From: Spirosoma sp. 48-14
Lineage (GTDB): Bacteria; Bacteroidota; Bacteroidia; Cytophagales; Spirosomataceae
Assembly (NCBI RefSeq): GCF_001898575.1
Contig: NZ_MKUD01000023.1
Span: forward strand, 47,916-111,915
Direction: 5' to 3'
DNA length: 64,000 nt
Shown piece after piece: positions 1 to 8,850 of this stretch. Position 1 is the stretch's first letter. Every line of letters starts with the position of its first letter. The position numbers were made by a program, and so were the translations under genes. The notes beneath the pieces are model-generated. The model searched no databases and had not been told where the DNA came from. It was given only the letters and a program-made list of their open reading frames with translations.

Positions 1-1
1 A

Positions 2-454
2 CTGCACGATGGTTCGGGTAAGCTGTTGTCACGCTCGTTTTATTACCCACGCAGCCTGTCGATGCTCGACGATCAGGCCTTTTACCAAAAATATACCAGT
101 GACCCCATCCCTTGGCCAACGCTGGAAAAAGGGCCATTTCTGAAACCAACGGTAGCAAAAACGACTACATCACTGACCACTTCAGTAGTTAGTCAGAAAC
201 CTACTGGCACCGATCAAAGTCAACTTCGGGTCAAGGTAACCAACACAGGTAAAGTGCCTGCCTTTATGGCCAGAGTCGATATCACAGGCACCAAACGTGC
301 GATTGTCGCTTCAGATAATTTTACCTGGATAGCGCCCGGCGAAACACAGGAGATCGACCTGGACGTGATCTGGCGCGAACCCTCCACCCGACCAAACGCC
401 AAGATCACCGTTAGTGCCTGGAATGCCACACCCACAACCGCCAAAATCCCTTAA
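2..454 (+). CDS. Glycoside hydrolase family 2 (beta-mannosidase-like), C-terminal fragment
   Basis: The reading frame is open from the left edge and ends at a TAA at 452-454, so the gene starts outside the window and only about 150 C-terminal residues are visible. They contain a 'GKLLSRSFYYP' stretch followed by an Ig-like beta-sandwich ('LRVKVTNTGKVPAF', 'SDNFTWIAPGE'). This resembles the accessory sandwich domain at the end of GH2 beta-mannosidases and exo-beta-glucosaminidases. No catalytic residue lies in the visible part. The MFS gene begins 2 bases after the stop, which suggests co-transcription. The family assignment rests on this domain alone, and the substrate cannot be told. Confidence 0.7.
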   Translation: MHDGSGKLLSRSFYYPRSLSMLDDQAFYQKYTSDPIPWPTLEKGPFLKPTVAKTTTSLTTSVVSQKPTGTDQSQLRVKVTNTGKVPAFMARVDITGTKRAIVASDNFTWIAPGETQEIDLDVIWREPSTRPNAKITVSAWNATPTTAKIP

Positions 455-456
455 CT

Positions 457-1713
457 ATGGTTGAATCACCGCCTTCGATTACCCAAAAACCGACTGGATT
501 CCGGTGGGAGTTACTGGCCCTGCTCTGGCTGGCGTTCTTTCTGAATCAGGCCGACCGACAGATTTTCAGCGTCGTGTTGCCTCTCATTCGGAAAGATCTC
601 GGCCTAACTGATGCCGAACTGGGCCTGATTGCCTCCGCACTGGTCTGGACCTATGGACTGTTGGTCCCCATCGCGGGGTTCATCGGTGATCGGTTTTCGC
701 GACGGAATATTCTGGGTTTCTGTCTGCTGTTCTGGTCATGCGCCACCCTGATGACCGGCTTTTGTTCCAGTGTCTTGCAGTTTATTGTATTGCGAGGAGT
801 GGCTACAGGGGGCGGAGAGGCCTTTTACGCTCCTTCCGCCAATGCGCTGCTGGGCGAGACGTACAAAGAAAGCCGTTCGTTTGCCCTATCCATCCACCAG
901 ACGGCCGTTTACTTCGGCATTATCCTGAGCGGCCTTATCGCTGGGTACATCGGCGAACAGTATGGCTGGCAAAAGGCATTTTATCTATTTGGCAGTCTGG
1001 GCGTTGCGCTGGCTTTCGTCTTTTTCAGTCGTATCCCGAAAGACCTGGTGAAAGCTACCGTCGAAGCCCGTCAGCCGATGCTGGCTGAAATGGGCGAAAC
1101 GGCTCGCATCGTGATTCGTAAGCCGACAGTCATTATGCTCACGCTGGGCTTTGGTTGCATGGTGTTTGTCAATGTTGGCTACCTAACCTGGATGCCGTCG
1201 TTTCTGGTCGATAAGTTCAGCATGAGCCTGACCGATGCCGGGTTTTCGTCGCTCTTCTATCATCACCTCGGTGCCTTTTTGGGCGTACTATCAGGAGCCA
1301 AAATCGCGGATCATTATGCTAAAGCCAATCCCCGAAGCCGACTCGTCGTGCAGGCACTGGGCTTATTGCTTGGTGCCCCATTCATCTACGGTATCAGCAT
1401 GAGCGACACACCGACATTTACCTACATAGCGCTGTTTTTGTTCGGTATTTTCCGGGGCTGGTACGACTCCAATATTGTTGCCTCACTTTACGAAGTGGTG
1501 TCGCCCAAAATCCGATCGTCGGCTTATGGCCTGATGCTGGCCTGTGCTTTTCTGATTGGCTCTATTGCCCCTTATCTGCTAGGCGTTCTGAAACCAACGC
1601 TTGGCCTGACAATTGGTCTGGCCAGTCTGTCGGGCGTGTATGTACTGGGAAGCCTGTTCCTATGGGCTGGAGCCTTCCTGTTTTTTGACCGAGACAAAGA
1701 AGCTGCCCTATGA
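457..1713 (+). CDS. MFS transporter, sugar/sugar-acid permease type
   Basis: This 418-residue integral membrane protein has about 12 hydrophobic segments and the loop 2-3 signature 'GFIGDRFSRRN' of the major facilitator superfamily. The N-terminal 'NQADRQIFSVVLPLI' resembles the anion:cation symporter/spinster-like branch that carries organic acids and sugar acids. It starts 2 bases after the GH2 stop and overlaps the next gene by 4 bases (ATGA), so the three are probably one operon. In that context it likely imports the product of the upstream glycosidase or the acid handled by the downstream proteins; this is inference. The family call is secure and the substrate is unknown. Confidence 0.85.
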   Translation: MVESPPSITQKPTGFRWELLALLWLAFFLNQADRQIFSVVLPLIRKDLGLTDAELGLIASALVWTYGLLVPIAGFIGDRFSRRNILGFCLLFWSCATLMTGFCSSVLQFIVLRGVATGGGEAFYAPSANALLGETYKESRSFALSIHQTAVYFGIILSGLIAGYIGEQYGWQKAFYLFGSLGVALAFVFFSRIPKDLVKATVEARQPMLAEMGETARIVIRKPTVIMLTLGFGCMVFVNVGYLTWMPSFLVDKFSMSLTDAGFSSLFYHHLGAFLGVLSGAKIADHYAKANPRSRLVVQALGLLLGAPFIYGISMSDTPTFTYIALFLFGIFRGWYDSNIVASLYEVVSPKIRSSAYGLMLACAFLIGSIAPYLLGVLKPTLGLTIGLASLSGVYVLGSLFLWAGAFLFFDRDKEAAL

Positions 1714-3365
1714 ACCGACGCCATTTTATAACCCAGTCAACCTTACTCAGCGGCCTGATAATGACCAACCTGACCCACGCTTCATCCACAAAATCAGACC
1801 TGCTCGCAATCCCGAATTTGCTATGCCTTTGGGATTTTGCTGGCAAGCAGCCCCTACGTTCCAAAGGTAAATTTAAGTATCAGTTGCAGGAGCCTACCGG
1901 GCCGATTTCGATGCTTAACGAAGGCGTTTTGTCGGATCGTTCACTCGACATTCGGGAACATGAATACCTGACCATTCCCCGCGCTGATTGTCCTGGTCTG
2001 AATATTCGCGGCAAACAGGCGCAGGTGACCGTGCTGGCCTGGGTGAAACGACAGGTCAAAAGTCGGGATAATGCCGAGTGCGAAGCCATTGCCGGGATGT
2101 GGAACGAAACCCAGAAAAAACGGCAATACTGCCTGTTTCTGAATATCCGGCTCCGCGACAGTAAAAGTCAGGTATGCGGACACATTTCGGGTGTAGGTGG
2201 CCCCACCCCCGGCGAAAAGTGGTGTGTCGATGTGTCGATTGGACAAACGCCGATTCGGTACGATGAGTGGACATTCGTTGCCATGACCTACGACGGACAT
2301 TTTATTAAATCGTACCGCAATGGCCAGTTCGACGCCCGCACCGACCGAAATCCATACCCCTACGACGAAGGAATTTTCGATGGCGGAGAAGATGGGGCCG
2401 ACTTTACGGTTGGGGCTGTTCATCGGTTAGGGGCCATCGGCAACGATTTCGTTGGGCAACTCGGTGGGTTAGCCGTGTTCGACCGGGCGCTATCGGCCGA
2501 TGAAATTGCCCGGATTCACACGCATCACCCACTCCCCGGCTCATCGTCAGTCGCCAGTATAGTCACCGGGCTCAACTTCCCCGAGGGACCTGCTTTTGCT
2601 GCTGATGGTAGCCTGTGGGCCGTTGAGCTGAAAGGCGAACATCTGGTTCAGTACAAAAATGGGAAACTAAAACGCTACCATGTAGGCGGAGGGCCTAACG
2701 GCATTGCCCTCGACAAACAAGGGCGTGTCTGGTTTTGTGATTCGGCCCAGAGAGCCGTCCGGCGGTTCGATCCCATAACCGAAACAACAGAAACGATCCT
2801 GGATAAACTAAACGGGGAACCGCTTAACAAGCCTAACGACCTGACCTTCGATGCTATGGGTAATCTGCTGTTCACCTGCCCCGGCGATTCGCGTCAGGAG
2901 CCAACAGGTTATGCAGTCGTTCGGATGCGGGATGGCACCGTAAAGAAATTTACAACCGACAAATATTTCCCCAACGGACTAGCGTTCGGCCCCGACGGCA
3001 AAACGCTGGTACTAGCCGAAACCTACAAACATCGACTCTGGAAAGGCGAGTGGAACCCTGACACCGGCGAATGGACGAATGCAACTGTCTGGGCAACCGT
3101 TGAAGGGCCACAAGGGCCGGGCGGTCCCGACGGTATGGCATTTGGCGACGATGGCAATCTGTACGTTGCGGTGTATGGTACAGGCTATATCCACATCATT
3201 TCTCCTGAGGGGAAGGTTGTTCGCAAACTAAATACAGTTGGCAAAAACCCAACCAACTGCGCCTTCGACCCTACCGGCAAACTTGGACTCGTTGTTACCG
3301 AAGCCGAACAAGGTGCATTGAACAGTATGACGACAAACGCCAAAGGAATTACATTATTCAATTGA
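1710..3365 (+). CDS. Secreted LamG-domain + SMP-30/gluconolactonase-like fusion protein
   Basis: The protein has 551 residues. The N-terminus 'MNRRHFITQSTLLSG' is a twin-arginine-like signal, so export is expected. Residues about 30-275 look like a concanavalin/LamG jelly roll ('VTVLAWVKRQ', 'WTFVAMTYDGHFIKSYRNG', 'VGQLGGLAVFDRALSADEI'). Residues from about 282 form an SMP-30/gluconolactonase-type beta-propeller ('GLNFPEGPAF', 'NKPNDLTFD', 'GPDGMAFGDDGNLYVA'). SMP-30 enzymes are metal-dependent lactonases; here the propeller would hydrolyse a sugar lactone or bind a sugar, and LamG could hold it to a glycan. The 4-base overlap with the permease and the following RraA-family gene suggest a sugar-acid pathway. 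Activity is not proven by sequence. Confidence 0.8.
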   Translation: MNRRHFITQSTLLSGLIMTNLTHASSTKSDLLAIPNLLCLWDFAGKQPLRSKGKFKYQLQEPTGPISMLNEGVLSDRSLDIREHEYLTIPRADCPGLNIRGKQAQVTVLAWVKRQVKSRDNAECEAIAGMWNETQKKRQYCLFLNIRLRDSKSQVCGHISGVGGPTPGEKWCVDVSIGQTPIRYDEWTFVAMTYDGHFIKSYRNGQFDARTDRNPYPYDEGIFDGGEDGADFTVGAVHRLGAIGNDFVGQLGGLAVFDRALSADEIARIHTHHPLPGSSSVASIVTGLNFPEGPAFAADGSLWAVELKGEHLVQYKNGKLKRYHVGGGPNGIALDKQGRVWFCDSAQRAVRRFDPITETTETILDKLNGEPLNKPNDLTFDAMGNLLFTCPGDSRQEPTGYAVVRMRDGTVKKFTTDKYFPNGLAFGPDGKTLVLAETYKHRLWKGEWNPDTGEWTNATVWATVEGPQGPGGPDGMAFGDDGNLYVAVYGTGYIHIISPEGKVVRKLNTVGKNPTNCAFDPTGKLGLVVTEAEQGALNSMTTNAKGITLFN

Positions 3366-3390
3366 TTATAAACTAGTTAAATGAAAAATC

Positions 3391-4134
3391 ATGAGTGTCG
3401 ATCAGTATAAGAAAGAAGTCGGATTGATGAATCTGGAGAAGTTGATCGAAAAGCGTGAAAGCGTTTCCGACACCACGTTCCCCATCCCGGAAAAAGAATT
3501 GCTAGCGCGTTTCGAACAGCTTTACACAGGGGCTGTCAACGACGTCATGCGTGAATTCTGTCTGCTGAACCAGGCATTACCCGGCCATATTCTGCCCCTA
3601 CGCGAGTATCGAACAGTAGCAGGGGTTGCCTTTACCGTAAAAAGTGCTCCTAATGCCATGATCCGGGGGGAGATGGAATTTCGCACCCAAATGCTCGAAG
3701 AGATGCACGAAGACGCCTTTGTAGTCTGGGATACAACCAGCGATAGCAAAGCGACACTCTGGGGGGGCGTTATGACGGCCACTGCCAAAGGTAAAAAAGT
3801 GAAGGCAGCCTGTATCGACGGAGGCATTCGGGATACGCATCAGATTCTGGAAGCCGATTTCCCGGTTTTTTACAAATACCGCATTTCGAATGGAAGTCTG
3901 GGCCGCTGCCTGATTACGCACTACCAGGTTACAATTCAGATTGGCGATGTAACCATCAAACCGGGCGATATTATCCTGGGCGATATCGACGGAGTGCTCG
4001 TCGTTCCGCGTGACATCGCCTATTCCGTATTGATGCGGGCTGAGGAAATCATTGCCAATGAGAAGATGATTTTCAACTGGGTTCACGAAGGTCAGTCAAT
4101 ACAGGAAATCACCGAGAAAGGGGGTTATTTCTGA
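3391..4134 (+). CDS. RraA-family protein (aldolase/decarboxylase-like)
   Basis: This 247-residue cytoplasmic protein carries the RraA/HMG-CHA aldolase core. 'GGIRDT' holds the conserved Arg147-Asp148 pair that in the aldolases binds substrate and the divalent metal, preceded by 'LWGGVMTATAKGKKVKAAC' and followed by 'GDIILGDIDGVLVVPRD'. RraA-fold proteins split into 4-hydroxy-4-methyl-2-oxoglutarate aldolases and RNase E regulators. The intact R-D pair, and the position behind a permease and a lactonase-like gene, favour a catabolic enzyme acting on a keto- or sugar-acid. A second ATG at 3427 is a possible alternative start. The gap to the preceding gene is 25 bases, so it probably belongs to the same operon. 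Confidence 0.8.
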   Translation: MSVDQYKKEVGLMNLEKLIEKRESVSDTTFPIPEKELLARFEQLYTGAVNDVMREFCLLNQALPGHILPLREYRTVAGVAFTVKSAPNAMIRGEMEFRTQMLEEMHEDAFVVWDTTSDSKATLWGGVMTATAKGKKVKAACIDGGIRDTHQILEADFPVFYKYRISNGSLGRCLITHYQVTIQIGDVTIKPGDIILGDIDGVLVVPRDIAYSVLMRAEEIIANEKMIFNWVHEGQSIQEITEKGGYF

Positions 4135-4176
4135 ACATAACACGCGATATCCATCTGAGTCATCCTTCTCAACGCT

Positions 4177-4263
4177 CCGCCAGTTACTCATTTACTGTTA
4201 GAACACAAAGAAACGTAGCATTGACAATCAATCATTATGCTCTGCATCTTTGTGTTCTGGCGG
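4177..4263. terminator. Long imperfect hairpin downstream of the RraA gene
   Basis: Two nested inverted repeats are visible: CCGCCAG at 4177-4183 with CTGGCGG at 4257-4263, and AGAACACAAAG at 4200-4210 with CTTTGTGTTCT at 4248-4258. There is no long U-run after it, so it may be a factor-assisted terminator, an mRNA-stabilising fold or a small interspersed palindrome. It closes the RraA operon and separates it from the IS-scarred region. Confidence 0.5.
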
Positions 4264-4315
4264 TAAAACCAGGCCATTTCACCAAGCTGCCCTGGCCGTG
4301 AAAACTGTATCTGAG

Positions 4316-4684
4316 TTAATTAAGGCCTCTGTAGGCATTTGGCGAAATACCCACTTTCTGTTTAAAAAACCGCGTAAAATGTTGCGGGTATTTAAAGCCT
4401 AGTTCATACGAAATCTCGCTCACCGATTTGCTGGTGTCAAAAATTCGCTCTTTTGCCAGATCGATCAGGTGTAGCTGAATGAATTCGAGTGCCGATTTAC
4501 CCGTTTCTTTCTTGATCAAATCACCAAAATAGTTGGCCGAAAGGTTCAACTCATGGGCGAAATAGGCAACCGTTGGAACGCCATTGATTCGTAGCGTTTC
4601 ACTCTGCAAATACGCATTCAGCTTCTGTTCAAACTGCTCGATAATGCCGTGATTGACATGCGCTCGGGTGATGAATTGGGCTGA
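4316..4684 (-). pseudogene. AraC-family regulator remnant (C-terminal DNA-binding part)
   Basis: The minus strand encodes about 120 residues matching the end of an AraC regulator: 'QFITRAHVNHGIIEQFEQKLN', then a double helix-turn-helix ('FAHELNLSANYFGDLIKKETG', 'VSEISYELGFKYPQHFTRFFK', 'ISPNAYR'). The same frame stays open further upstream but hits a stop at 4748-4750. The sequence before about 4684 no longer resembles a sensor domain and there is no ATG at a sensible place. The N-terminal ligand-binding half is therefore missing, probably lost when the neighbouring IS110-type element inserted. A TTG at 4607-4609 could start a 97-residue DNA-binding stub, but function is doubtful. Confidence 0.7.
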
Positions 4685-4917
4685 TAAGGGGGTGCTGTGT
4701 CCTGTTGTTAAAGGTCTCGTTATACTGGTTGATGGTATTGTAAATAATTATCGCCTTCTCCCTTTTTTATCAAAACTACATCGGCAATCAGTTAGGGAAA
4801 TCGCTACCCGTAAACGTGGTAAATAAAACTGTAAAATGTATAAAAGGAATGGGATAGTGCTCTGGTACTTTTGCTGCTGAGGATATAAGGGCGGCCCTGC
4901 CTAAATTACTATCTCTC

Positions 4918-5827
4918 ATGGACATTCGCTACTTCATCGGTGTTGACGTTTCGAAAGCTACACTTGACTGGGCCGTCTTTGATGGCAAAACCATAGTATT
5001 GCAAGCCCAATCGGTTAACTCACCAGCAGCGATTAGGGCAACCGTCAAATTGATGAAGGCGTTGCCTGGATTTACGGTAATAGAATCGGTCGGCTGTCTC
5101 GAACATACAGGCATTTATTGTGCGCATCTTTTATCTTCCCTTTACAAATTGAAGCTACCTATTTGGTTGGAAAGTAGTCTTCAAATTAAGAAGGCCGGGG
5201 GCCTTCAGCGCGGTAAGAGCGACACCATTGACGCAATCCGCATTGCCCAGTACGCCTTCCGTTTTCGCGACAAAATGTGCCTTTGGCATCCACCAAGGCC
5301 TATTCTGCAATACTAACCACATTAAGTGCCCTTCGTCAACGGCTTCTTCGCGTTCGCCAGCAACTTCAACAACCTATTGACGAACAGCAGGGCTTCGCGG
5401 AAAAGTCACACCAAAAGCAACTGGCCAAAAACTGCCAGGCCTCCTTAAAAGCCATCACTGCCGATTTGGCAAGTGCCGAAAAACAGATCGATACGCTCAT
5501 CCAAAGTGATGATCGCTTGAAGAAGCTTTTTGCCTGGATTACCTCCGTTCCCGATGCCATAGCGACTGAAGTATTGGTGGCTACCAACGAATTCAAGGCT
5601 ATCAACGATCCTAAAAAACTGGCCTGTCACGCCGGTGTGGCACCCTTTGAATACCGATCGGGAGCATGAGCCAACATGCTCGTTCACGTCTAAAATCTCT
5701 CTTTCATTTGGGGGCCATGTCAGCGATCCGGATGAAAGGTGAGCTACAGATCTACTACCAGCGCAAGGTAGCTGACGGTAAAAATAAGTCGATTGCATTC
5801 GGGCTTAGGCTACCGACCTCCGATTGA
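4918..5827 (+). pseudogene. IS110-family transposase, broken by two frameshifts and C-terminally truncated
   Basis: Three consecutive reading frames add up to one IS110 (DEDD/RuvC-like N-terminus, Transposase_20 C-terminus) protein. Segment 1 (4918-about 5295) has 'FIGVDVSKATLDWAVFD', with the first Asp, and 'KSDTIDAIRIAQYA'. The frame shifts near 5295 into segment 2 (to 5669), with 'ALRQRLLRVRQQL', 'IDTLIQSDD' and 'CHAGVAPFEYRSG'. It shifts again into segment 3 (5666-5827), with 'RLKSLFHLGAMSAIRMKGEL'. After 'ADGKNK' the expected family C-terminus is replaced by unrelated sequence. A residue block after 'YRSG' is also missing. The element is therefore dead. IS110 elements lack clear terminal inverted repeats, so its borders cannot be placed. 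Confidence 0.85.
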
Positions 5828-6008
5828 TTTTGAAAACCAATTTTATCAAACTCTCAAAAGTAGAGTGTCCGGCCAAACAGGCCCACCCCCATACTACTAA
5901 ATTGAACGGGTTTATTGGACGCAAAAAGAGCCGTTCTCTGCCCTTCCCTCCTACCCAACCACCGTTCAGAAAAATCTCGGTAAATTTTCAGGAAAACACA
6001 TCATCGGG

Positions 6009-7694
6009 CTATCGATACATTAGTTTAATCCGATGGTCGCCACCAGGTATAGTCGGAACAACCACATACTGACTAGTTAAAACTTTTTCGATTGTAGCCG
6101 TCATCCTTTTCCCATCGACGATGAGGCCCTTAACCTGCTTGCCAGCTGGTAAAAGCTGTCGGACAATGTACTGCTTAGGATCACCCTTTATAGAAAGCGT
6201 AATGGCCTTCGCTTTGGTCGTATGCTGGTAAACATAACTGACGGATTTGCCGGAGGGCCCATAGGTGATGGTAACAGTCGCATCATTTTTTCCAGCAGCC
6301 AGCCATCGGGGGGTTAATTCAACCTGTTCAAACAAAGCCCCCTTATCAACTACACCAGCCAGACCTTCTACCATCGCACTCATCACAGCGGCCTGGCCCC
6401 AGTTGTCCGGAATGCCAGCATCTACGGTGCCGTCAGGCTTATAGGAAACGGGCAGTTTGCCACCATGTTTTTCGTTAAGTTGTATCATCCGATTCAGGAT
6501 ATCTACCCCGTACGTTTCGTAGCCGTGCTGAAACGCAGCTTTCGCCAACTCCCCTCCCACAATGGTATTCACTCCGCCATTCATATACGATCCCGGCAGG
6601 TAATCGGCGTAACTTGGTTCAACGGGTGGATAAACGCCAAACCATTCGGCAAAGGCATTCTCTACATTTTTACCTTTCAAGCTGAGGTAAGTCTGAATGA
6701 TCGACTCGGCCATAGTTTCATTCGGTAAGCCTCGGTTTATATCATAGGGATTCGACAGGCTCAACGTGTTCTTCTGGTCCATGTTGAGGTAGGATGGCGT
6801 TGGATCATCGGGAACGAAATGGGCATAAAAACGACCATTCCAGCAAAGCTCATTCGTCCGTTTCCGAATCCCATCCGCCTGTTCGTTCCAGTGGGTAGCT
6901 TTGGCAGCGTTTCCCAAAACGGCATACAGTTGCGCCAATTGCCGACAGGCAGCATACAGGCCGCTGTTATCCCCATGCATGATTCCCATGGGCGTTTTCT
7001 CGTCGATGTCAAAAATACCCGTCTGTACATCGTTCCCCTGCCGAACATATTCGGCCCGAGTAGTGGGTAGTTGCATAAAATCCCAGGTATCGAGCGTATA
7101 GCCGCGCTTCATCAACTGGTACTTCTTCGACCAGCGTAATGGATCGGTCATGTCATACATCAGCCCTTTTTCGAGCTTGTCAATCCATTGGTGTATGTAA
7201 GCTGTGTCGCCGGTAGCCTGCCAGATGTAGTGCCCCCCTTCGACCATCAGATATTCCAGATCAGCTTCGACAGGCAGACGATGCATTTGAATGGTATCTC
7301 GCGCAATGATCTTCCAGTATCGTTTATCGAACAGATTCATGCGGTGACTTTCGCGGGCCACCATGGGGTAATAGTAATCGTAATACAGGCCTTCGTGCGT
7401 CTGGTTTTCCATAAAGAATTGCCAGAAGCTGCTGATGTCGGGTTCCAGGTATTTCATCGCCTTCATTACGTGTACATTGTCGCGTATCCATTGCACAAAC
7501 TGCTTGCGTTCCTTCCCGCCAAACCGGACCGTTTTTCGGTATTCCGTATTGATTAACTGCGTTTTAAGGCTGGTAAAAAATTGTCCATACTCACCCGTAC
7601 CTTCCCCAAACTGGGTTTGCGGCTGGCTGAAGCTTACGGACAGGCTATGAACAGATATTGCATTGAGTAGAAGGACTTTAAAAAACGATTTCAT
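6009..7694 (-). CDS. Secreted (alpha/alpha)6-barrel glycosidase (GH63/GH37-like)
   Basis: The chosen ATG at 7692-7694 gives 561 residues with a signal peptide ('MKSFFKVLLLNAISVHSLS'); the frame continues 18 codons further upstream, but those residues do not look like protein. The body is a six-hairpin glycosidase: 'GYTLDTWDFMQLP', 'MGIMHGDNSGLYAACRQLAQLY', 'RGLPNETMAESII', 'GSYMNGGVNTIVGGELAKAAF' and 'DNWGQAAVMSAMVEGLAGV'. The Asp in 'TLDTWDF' and the acidic residues near 'PNETM' are candidate catalytic acids, but I cannot assign them firmly. Family and substrate are uncertain (GH63, GH37 or an unclassified relative). It is divergent from the esterase/GH42-like operon across 145 bases, suggesting shared regulation. 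Confidence 0.7.
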   Translation of the reverse strand: MKSFFKVLLLNAISVHSLSVSFSQPQTQFGEGTGEYGQFFTSLKTQLINTEYRKTVRFGGKERKQFVQWIRDNVHVMKAMKYLEPDISSFWQFFMENQTHEGLYYDYYYPMVARESHRMNLFDKRYWKIIARDTIQMHRLPVEADLEYLMVEGGHYIWQATGDTAYIHQWIDKLEKGLMYDMTDPLRWSKKYQLMKRGYTLDTWDFMQLPTTRAEYVRQGNDVQTGIFDIDEKTPMGIMHGDNSGLYAACRQLAQLYAVLGNAAKATHWNEQADGIRKRTNELCWNGRFYAHFVPDDPTPSYLNMDQKNTLSLSNPYDINRGLPNETMAESIIQTYLSLKGKNVENAFAEWFGVYPPVEPSYADYLPGSYMNGGVNTIVGGELAKAAFQHGYETYGVDILNRMIQLNEKHGGKLPVSYKPDGTVDAGIPDNWGQAAVMSAMVEGLAGVVDKGALFEQVELTPRWLAAGKNDATVTITYGPSGKSVSYVYQHTTKAKAITLSIKGDPKQYIVRQLLPAGKQVKGLIVDGKRMTATIEKVLTSQYVVVPTIPGGDHRIKLMYR

Positions 7695-7839
7695 AGTTCT
7701 TGACAGGACAATAAACGAATGGTGGGCAAGAACGTCAATTCCCGTCAAGGCATTGTCCTGCTTTGTCGACTGTCAGGATAAAGCAGGACAAACAAGCCCC
7801 CCAAGACGTGTTGTTTGCAACCGGAATCTACTACATCGA

Positions 7840-8850
7840 ATGAATACGTTCGCTTTTATCGTCAAGAAATACGCTTTGCTGCTCGCTATAGTCGTTACGT
7901 ACCTGACTGGGCATGCGCAATCGGCAGCTACGGGCAGCAGCGAAGCGCCTAAACTACCACTGGCCAGTGATCGGACTGACATACAGCAATTGGTTGCTTA
8001 CCTTCGAACACTGGCCGCAAGTGAGAAAAACCCACTATTAAAACGCCATTTCGAGTCGGTTATACAGATGAGTCTGGATTCAACGCACGGGCTGCGTCCT
8101 GATGACAAACACATCAAGGCTGCTATAGGAACACTGGCCTTTTTTCAGTCAGAGGGAGCGAAGTGGGAAACGTACTTACAAGGCACTCGGCCCCTCATCA
8201 TGGCTTTCAAATCCAAAACTGACAAAAAAAACAGCTACTACTGGTTGTTTCTGCCAAATGGCTATACCCGTCCGAAAACGAAATTCCCTTTTTATGTAGA
8301 ACTGCATGGAAGTGGTGGCGGCACGAACAATCCGCCCTGGCACATGCTCTACGATTATTTACAACCCAAACCAGCGGGTGCTACCGCCCAAATGAGCCGC
8401 CGGGAGGGCTTTATGGTTCTTCCCTGGGGCAGGGGCGACAAAGGCTATCGCGACATAGCTGAGACCGATATTTTTGAGTGCCTACAGGATTTCGATAGTC
8501 AGTTCAAGACCGATCCAAAACGGCAATACCTGTATGGTTTCTCGATGGGGGGCGGTGGTACGTTCCGCATTGCTCAAAAAACGATAGCCCGCTGGGCAGC
8601 CGTTGGGCTGTATTCAGCAGCGCTAGGCAAAAACGTGACCTTTGAGGAAGCCGCAACATTTAAAGCCATGCCGGTCTGGATGGTTTGGGGCGAAAAGGAG
8701 TGGCTGAACGCCGAGAACCGTAAACTCAAAGATGATTTTCTGAAGGCTGGTGTACAACTGTGGTGGAAAGAAATCGAGGGAGTCGAACACAGTTACCTCG
8801 GCGAGTATCAGGAGCAATTGATGGATTGGCTCAAAACCAAAACGAAATGA
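7840..8850 (+). CDS. Secreted alpha/beta-hydrolase, putative esterase
   Basis: The ATG at 7840 gives 336 residues with a signal peptide ('FIVKKYALLLAIVVTYLTGHAQ'); the open frame reaches 59 codons upstream but that part is not protein-like. The hydrolase core shows the oxyanion region 'FYVELHGSGGGTNN', the nucleophile elbow 'YGFSMGGGG' with Ser235, and a C-terminal 'GVEHSYLGEYQ' with His317 as the likely catalytic His. Relatives are PHB-depolymerase/feruloyl-esterase-like proteins that strip ester groups from polysaccharides. It overlaps the next glycosidase gene by 4 bases (ATGA), so esterase and glycosidase are probably translated together. Confidence 0.8.
   Translation: MNTFAFIVKKYALLLAIVVTYLTGHAQSAATGSSEAPKLPLASDRTDIQQLVAYLRTLAASEKNPLLKRHFESVIQMSLDSTHGLRPDDKHIKAAIGTLAFFQSEGAKWETYLQGTRPLIMAFKSKTDKKNSYYWLFLPNGYTRPKTKFPFYVELHGSGGGTNNPPWHMLYDYLQPKPAGATAQMSRREGFMVLPWGRGDKGYRDIAETDIFECLQDFDSQFKTDPKRQYLYGFSMGGGGTFRIAQKTIARWAAVGLYSAALGKNVTFEEAATFKAMPVWMVWGEKEWLNAENRKLKDDFLKAGVQLWWKEIEGVEHSYLGEYQEQLMDWLKTKTK

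Noticed and set aside
3598..4086. A 162-codon frame antisense to the RraA gene
   Set aside because: The sense frame has clear RraA motifs; the antisense one has none.
5824..6072. An 82-codon frame after the IS110 remnant on the + strand
   Set aside because: It has no protein-like pattern, overlaps the end of the glycosidase gene, and begins inside the decayed IS sequence.
7695..7748. An 18-codon upstream extension of the glycosidase at 6009
   Set aside because: The internal ATG at 7694 is directly followed by a signal peptide, and the extension has no protein-like features.
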